Origin: Exiguobacterium sp. s193
Lineage (GTDB): Bacteria; Bacillota; Bacilli; Exiguobacteriales; Exiguobacteriaceae
NCBI RefSeq assembly: GCF_018618755.1
Contig: NZ_JACSMR010000001.1
Location: 558,001-622,000 of the forward strand
DNA: 64,000 bases
Reading direction: 5' to 3'
The notes beneath the pieces were generated by a model, which worked only from the letters and a program-made list of their open reading frames with translations, did no database searches and was not told where the DNA came from. The position numbers were made by a program, and so were the translations under genes. This document shows positions 60,606 through 64,000 of the stretch, piece after piece; position 1 is the stretch's first letter, and the number at the start of each line of letters is the position of its first letter.

Positions 60606-61964
60606 TTACATTTTTACGAAAAGCGCTACACTCTCGACGTGTGTCGTATGCGGGAACATATCGACTGGCGTCACTTCCATCAGCTTGTAACCGAGTTCAG
60701 CAAGCAACTTCGCGTCACGTGCTTGTGTTGAAGCGTTACATGAGACGTAGACGATGCGTTTTGGTGCCACTTCAGCCGCTGCACGCAGGAATTCTTCGTC
60801 ACAGCCTTTACGAGGCGGGTCAACGACGATGACGTCCGGTTTGATTCCAGCTTTGACGAGTGCCGGCATGACCGATTCAGCCGTTCCGTACTCGAATGAT
60901 ACGTTGTCGATGCCGTTCGCAGCTGCGTTACGACGTGCGTCGTCGATTGCTTGAGGAACCATTTCAATCCCGTAGACATGTTTCGCCTGTTGTGCAAGGG
61001 ATAATGAAATCGAGCCGATGCCGCAATACGCGTCGACGACGATTTCTTCGCCTGTCAATTGTGCATATTCCAGTGCTTTACCGTATAGTTTCTCCGTTTG
61101 CAACGGATTGACTTGGAAGAATGAATGGGGCGAGATTTCATACGTCAACCCGGCGATTTGATCGCGGATGACAGCTGGTCCGTGCAGGACGATATTCTTT
61201 TTCCCTAAGATGACGTTCGTATCTTCCGGGTTGATGTTGTGTTGAATCGATGTCACGTTCGGGACGGCTTTTAAGATGCCGGCGACGATTTTATCGATGC
61301 CACGCAATTGTTTGACCTTCGTCACGAGGACGATCATCAATTCATTCGTATGGTACCCGTGACGTGCCATGATGTGACGGATGACACCCGTTTGTTTCTT
61401 TTCATCGTAAGCTGGGACTTTTAAGTCAGCGAGGACTTTACGGACCGCTTGGATGGCTTCATCATTTTCTTTATTTTGAATCAAGCAGTAATCCATATCA
61501 ATGATACGGTGGCTCCGTTTTTGGTAGAAACCGGCCATCAACTTGTTTGATTGGAAAGCAACCGGGACTTGTGCTTTGTTACGGTAGCCCCATGGATCTT
61601 CCATACCAATCGTTTCGTGGACCGGGATTTCGAGTCCTGCGAGGCGGGCAAACGCATCACGGACACGGTTGTGCTTGAAGACGAGTTCCGCATCATATGA
61701 TAAGTGTTGCAGCTGGCAGCCTCCACATTGGTTGTAGACCGGACATGGCGGCTCGACACGATCGACACTTTTCGTCTTTTGACGGATGATTCGTCCGAAC
61801 CCGTATGATTTCGTTGTTTTCGTAATTCTGATTTTGACTTGTTCCGTCGGTAACGCGCCAGGAATGAAGACCGTATAACCATCGATTCGTGCGACACCTG
61901 AACCGTCGTGCGTCAAATCGACGATATCGACGACATGCTCGTCATTTTTTTGTACTGGGATCAT
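60606..61964 (-). CDS. rlmCD: 23S rRNA (uracil-5-)-methyltransferase RlmCD type
   Basis: A 452-aa enzyme. N-terminal TRAM domain (about 1-60), iron-sulfur Cys set CPVYNQCGGCQLQHLSYD (about 72-90), SAM-binding domain VVDAYCGIGSISLSLA (about 308), and catalytic Cys in IVYVSCNASTQARD (about 410). It methylates U747/U1939 of 23S rRNA in the Bacillus relative. ATG at 61964 has AGGAGG nine bases upstream. It follows dgkB as in B. subtilis. Confidence 0.92.
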   Translation of the reverse strand: MIPVQKNDEHVVDIVDLTHDGSGVARIDGYTVFIPGALPTEQVKIRITKTTKSYGFGRIIRQKTKSVDRVEPPCPVYNQCGGCQLQHLSYDAELVFKHNRVRDAFARLAGLEIPVHETIGMEDPWGYRNKAQVPVAFQSNKLMAGFYQKRSHRIIDMDYCLIQNKENDEAIQAVRKVLADLKVPAYDEKKQTGVIRHIMARHGYHTNELMIVLVTKVKQLRGIDKIVAGILKAVPNVTSIQHNINPEDTNVILGKKNIVLHGPAVIRDQIAGLTYEISPHSFFQVNPLQTEKLYGKALEYAQLTGEEIVVDAYCGIGSISLSLAQQAKHVYGIEMVPQAIDDARRNAAANGIDNVSFEYGTAESVMPALVKAGIKPDVIVVDPPRKGCDEEFLRAAAEVAPKRIVYVSCNASTQARDAKLLAELGYKLMEVTPVDMFPHTTHVESVALFVKM

Positions 61965-61994
61965 AATTGGGTTCCTCCTAGAAAACCCCACGCC

Positions 61995-62957
61995 TTACGC
62001 GAGGTTCGTTTCTGTTTCTTGTAGTTGTGTATTAATCAGTTCCATCTCATCGATCCGGAACTTCGGTGTCATGACATCGAAATGCGACTGTAAATTCGTC
62101 ATCTCCCCTTCACAGGTGCCACCGAACTCACCGTCGATGTTCAAGCTCATCTCAGAAGTGTTTTTCATCCGGACGAATGAAGTCGTGACATGCTCGACAC
62201 AAGGATCCGAGAAGTGATCCCCTTTTAAGGCGAGACGCATGACGCGAATCAGTTCGACAAGATTACATTTTTTTAAGATGAATAAATCAAACCGTCCATC
62301 ATTGAGTGACGCATTCGGAGATAGCTTCTCAAAGCCACCGACGGAGTTCGTATTCGAAGTCAAAAACAACATGACTTCGCCTTTGAATATTCCTTTTTCG
62401 TGTTCGAGCTCGACATACGTCGGGCGGATTTGCGGTAACTTCTCCATCCCTTTGACGTAATAGGCAAGTTGTCCAAGTGCTGTTTTGAGTTTTGACGGAA
62501 CCTCGTAAGACAACTCCGTCATGATGCCACCACCTGCGATGTTGATGAAATAATGAACACCCGTCGTCCCTTCAATCTTGCCAATGTCGACAGGCATCGT
62601 ATAGCCGGTACAGATGACATCCATCGCGCCTTCAATCGTCAACGGAATCCGCATCGCCCGTCCAAAATCATTCGTCGTCCCGACAGGCAAGACACCCAGT
62701 TTGGGGCGGACCTGATAGGCAGCCATCCCGCTGATGACTTCGTTTAACGTTCCATCTCCACCCGCAGCCACGACGAGGTCAAATTCAGCTTCACAGGCCC
62801 GTGCTGCTTCATGTGTTGCGTCACCGACCGCTTTCGTCGAATAGACGGAAGTCTCATAACCCGCTGCTTCAAGCCGGTCTAAGATATACGGCAGATTTCG
62901 CTTTACCATCTCTTTCCCGGAAGTCGGGTTATAAATCACTCGCGCTCTAGGTCTCAT
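61995..62957 (-). CDS. dgkB: Diacylglycerol kinase DgkB type
   Basis: A 320-aa soluble lipid kinase: RARVIYNPTSGKEMVKRN, VVAAGGDGTLNEVISGM (about 62-78), and GTTNDFGRAM. It recycles diacylglycerol released in lipoteichoic acid synthesis by making phosphatidic acid. It lies between gatB and rlmCD as in Bacillus. Confidence 0.93.
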   Translation of the reverse strand: MRPRARVIYNPTSGKEMVKRNLPYILDRLEAAGYETSVYSTKAVGDATHEAARACEAEFDLVVAAGGDGTLNEVISGMAAYQVRPKLGVLPVGTTNDFGRAMRIPLTIEGAMDVICTGYTMPVDIGKIEGTTGVHYFINIAGGGIMTELSYEVPSKLKTALGQLAYYVKGMEKLPQIRPTYVELEHEKGIFKGEVMLFLTSNTNSVGGFEKLSPNASLNDGRFDLFILKKCNLVELIRVMRLALKGDHFSDPCVEHVTTSFVRMKNTSEMSLNIDGEFGGTCEGEMTNLQSHFDVMTPKFRIDEMELINTQLQETETNLA

Positions 62958-63049
62958 AAGTTTTTCTCCTTTTTAATCAACCGGTCCATTTGATACATAA
63001 CTGTTTTATTTTACATGAAGTTTTGCTACATTACAAAGCCGAAAAAAAA

Positions 63050-63097
63050 GATGTTCCCGTTTTCCGTCTGATTACAAGACGAAAAATGGGGACATCT
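63050..63097 (-). terminator. Terminator of the gat operon
   Basis: AGATG.TCCC.CATTTTTCGTC...GACGGAAAACGGG.ACATCT on the minus strand followed by TTTTTTTTC, 17 bp after the gatB stop. Confidence 0.75.
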
Positions 63098-63113
63098 ACT
63101 CTAATTTAAAGGA

Positions 63114-64000
63114 TTATTTTAATTTTTCGAGTTCTTCATGGAAGAGTTGGTCGAGGAGAGCTGGATTCGCCATCCCTTTCGTTTTCTTCATGATTTGACC
63201 GATGACAAAACCTTTTTTCCGGTCCCGTCCACCCACGAGTTCTTCGACGACGGCTGGATTCGCTTCGAACATCTCGACGACCAGTCCGCGTAAGAGACCT
63301 TCGTCAGAAATTTGAGCGAGTCCTTGTTCTTCGACATACTGACGGGGTTCGACACCCTGTTCAATCGTCGCCGCGAAAACTTGTTTCGCGATTTTCGAAG
63401 AAATCGTTCCGCCGGCAATCAATTCGATCATCTCGGCGAGACGTGCCGGTGTCAGTTTGATTGTTTCGAACGTTTCACTCGACTTGTTCAAGTGTCCTTG
63501 GACTTCACCGACCGTCCAGTTCGCTGCTGCTTTCGGTTCTGCACCGGCAGCAACCGTCGCTTCGAAGTACTCTGCCATCTCACGGGTGACGGTTAATTGT
63601 TTTGCGTCATACGCAGATAAACCAAGTGTTTCTTGATAGCGGACACGACGCGCATCCGGAAGTTCTGGAATTGCGGCACGAATCGCCTCTTTCCAGTCTT
63701 TGTCGAGGACGAGCTTGACGAGATCTGGTTCCGGGAAGTAACGGTAATCGGACGCCCCTTCTTTCACACGCATCAAGACAGTTTGTTTTTTTGTTTCGTC
63801 GAACCGAAGTGTTTCTTGACGCATGACTCCACCCGCCAGTAAGAGTTTACGGTGACGGTCTTCCTCGAACTCGAGTCCTTTTAAGACGTTCCCGAACGAG
63901 TTGAGGTTCTTCAGTTCTGTTTTTGTACCGAACTTCTCTTGCCCGTATGGACGGACCGAAATGTTACAGTCGCAACGAAGTGACCCCTCTTCCATCTTGA
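63114..64000 (-). CDS. gatB: Asp/Glu-tRNA amidotransferase subunit B, 5' end outside window
   Basis: The C-terminal 295 or so residues of GatB. Visible: [34 protein letters not shown] (cradle domain), then the helical region and the YqeY-like tail that binds tRNA ([27 protein letters not shown]). With GatA and GatC it converts Glu-tRNA(Gln) or Asp-tRNA(Asn) to the amide. The 5' part continues past base 64000. Confidence 0.95.
   Translation of the reverse strand, partial: KMEEGSLRCDCNISVRPYGQEKFGTKTELKNLNSFGNVLKGLEFEEDRHRKLLLAGGVMRQETLRFDETKKQTVLMRVKEGASDYRYFPEPDLVKLVLDKDWKEAIRAAIPELPDARRVRYQETLGLSAYDAKQLTVTREMAEYFEATVAAGAEPKAAANWTVGEVQGHLNKSSETFETIKLTPARLAEMIELIAGGTISSKIAKQVFAATIEQGVEPRQYVEEQGLAQISDEGLLRGLVVEMFEANPAVVEELVGGRDRKKGFVIGQIMKKTKGMANPALLDQLFHEELEKLK

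Noticed and set aside
1-64000. tRNA, rRNA, riboswitch or prophage genes
   Set aside because: No cloverleaf, rRNA sequence, T-box or known riboswitch core was noticed by eye, and no integrase, transposase or phage gene is present. A covariance-model scan would be the proper test.

Overview
The window is a chromosomal segment of a motile, low-to-moderate GC Gram-positive bacterium. Its gene order matches Bacillus subtilis blocks: degS-degU-degV family-comFA-comFC-yvyF-flgM-flgN-flgK-flgL-yviE-fliW-csrA, yvyE-LCP-tagO, and gatB-dgkB-rlmCD. With the SecA2/SlaP pair and the style of the intergenic repeats this suggests Exiguobacterium or a close relative. The genus is an inference. I saw no rRNA, tRNA, CRISPR array, prophage or transposase gene.

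Layout. 1-9.3 kb: an unknown protein; a two-component system divergent from a three-repeat, His-rich secreted protein whose promoter carries an 11-bp-spaced triple direct repeat; a PAS-GGDEF-EAL protein; a YitT-type membrane protein; a membrane-anchored hydrolase; and a 57-aa membrane protein. 9.9-20.9 kb (minus strand): a squalene/phytoene synthase-like gene, then the flagellar hook-associated operon with csrA/fliW, competence genes comFC/comFA, a DegV protein and degS/degU. A near-perfect sigma-D promoter precedes yvyF. 21.0-28.9 kb: yvyE, an LCP ligase, a GNAT enzyme, a chromate transporter, a DUF418 protein, tagO, a Rok-like DNA-binding protein and a four-SH3 cell-wall amidase with a sigma-D-like promoter. 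29.9-36.7 kb: beta-phosphoglucomutase, the accessory S-layer export pair secA2-slaP, an Asp23 protein, a divergent acyltransferase/SGNH hydrolase pair and a 34-aa membrane protein. 36.9-49.0 kb: a small membrane protein, mhqD with a decayed mhqE remnant, a YhaQP-like exporter, an XRE regulator, and a peptide-antibiotic detoxification cluster with two BceAB-type transporters around one BceRS-type pair. 49.2-64 kb: crr, an oligoendopeptidase F, a second GGDEF-EAL protein, a CBS protein, a chemoreceptor with an acidic tail, an AraC regulator, a DUF6933 protein, rlmCD, dgkB and the 3' part of gatB.

The most unusual feature is a dispersed, non-coding, highly structured repeat of about 387 bp in full-length form, seen in at least eight complete, shortened or truncated copies plus lone ends. 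It has inverted TGTAGACAAA/TTTGTCTACA ends. Most complete copies are bracketed by two near-identical copies of the local transcription terminator hairpin, and most lie between convergent genes. This looks like a MITE-like element that inserts into, or duplicates, bidirectional terminators. Two further structured repeat types (17.8/57.9 kb and 9.6 kb) appear related in design.

Shared themes are cell-envelope building and export (tagO, LCP, amidase, SecA2/SlaP, acyltransferase/SGNH), envelope stress (two Bce modules, the first two-component system), and motility versus sessility (flagellar genes, DegSU, CsrA/FliW, chemoreceptor, two c-di-GMP enzymes).
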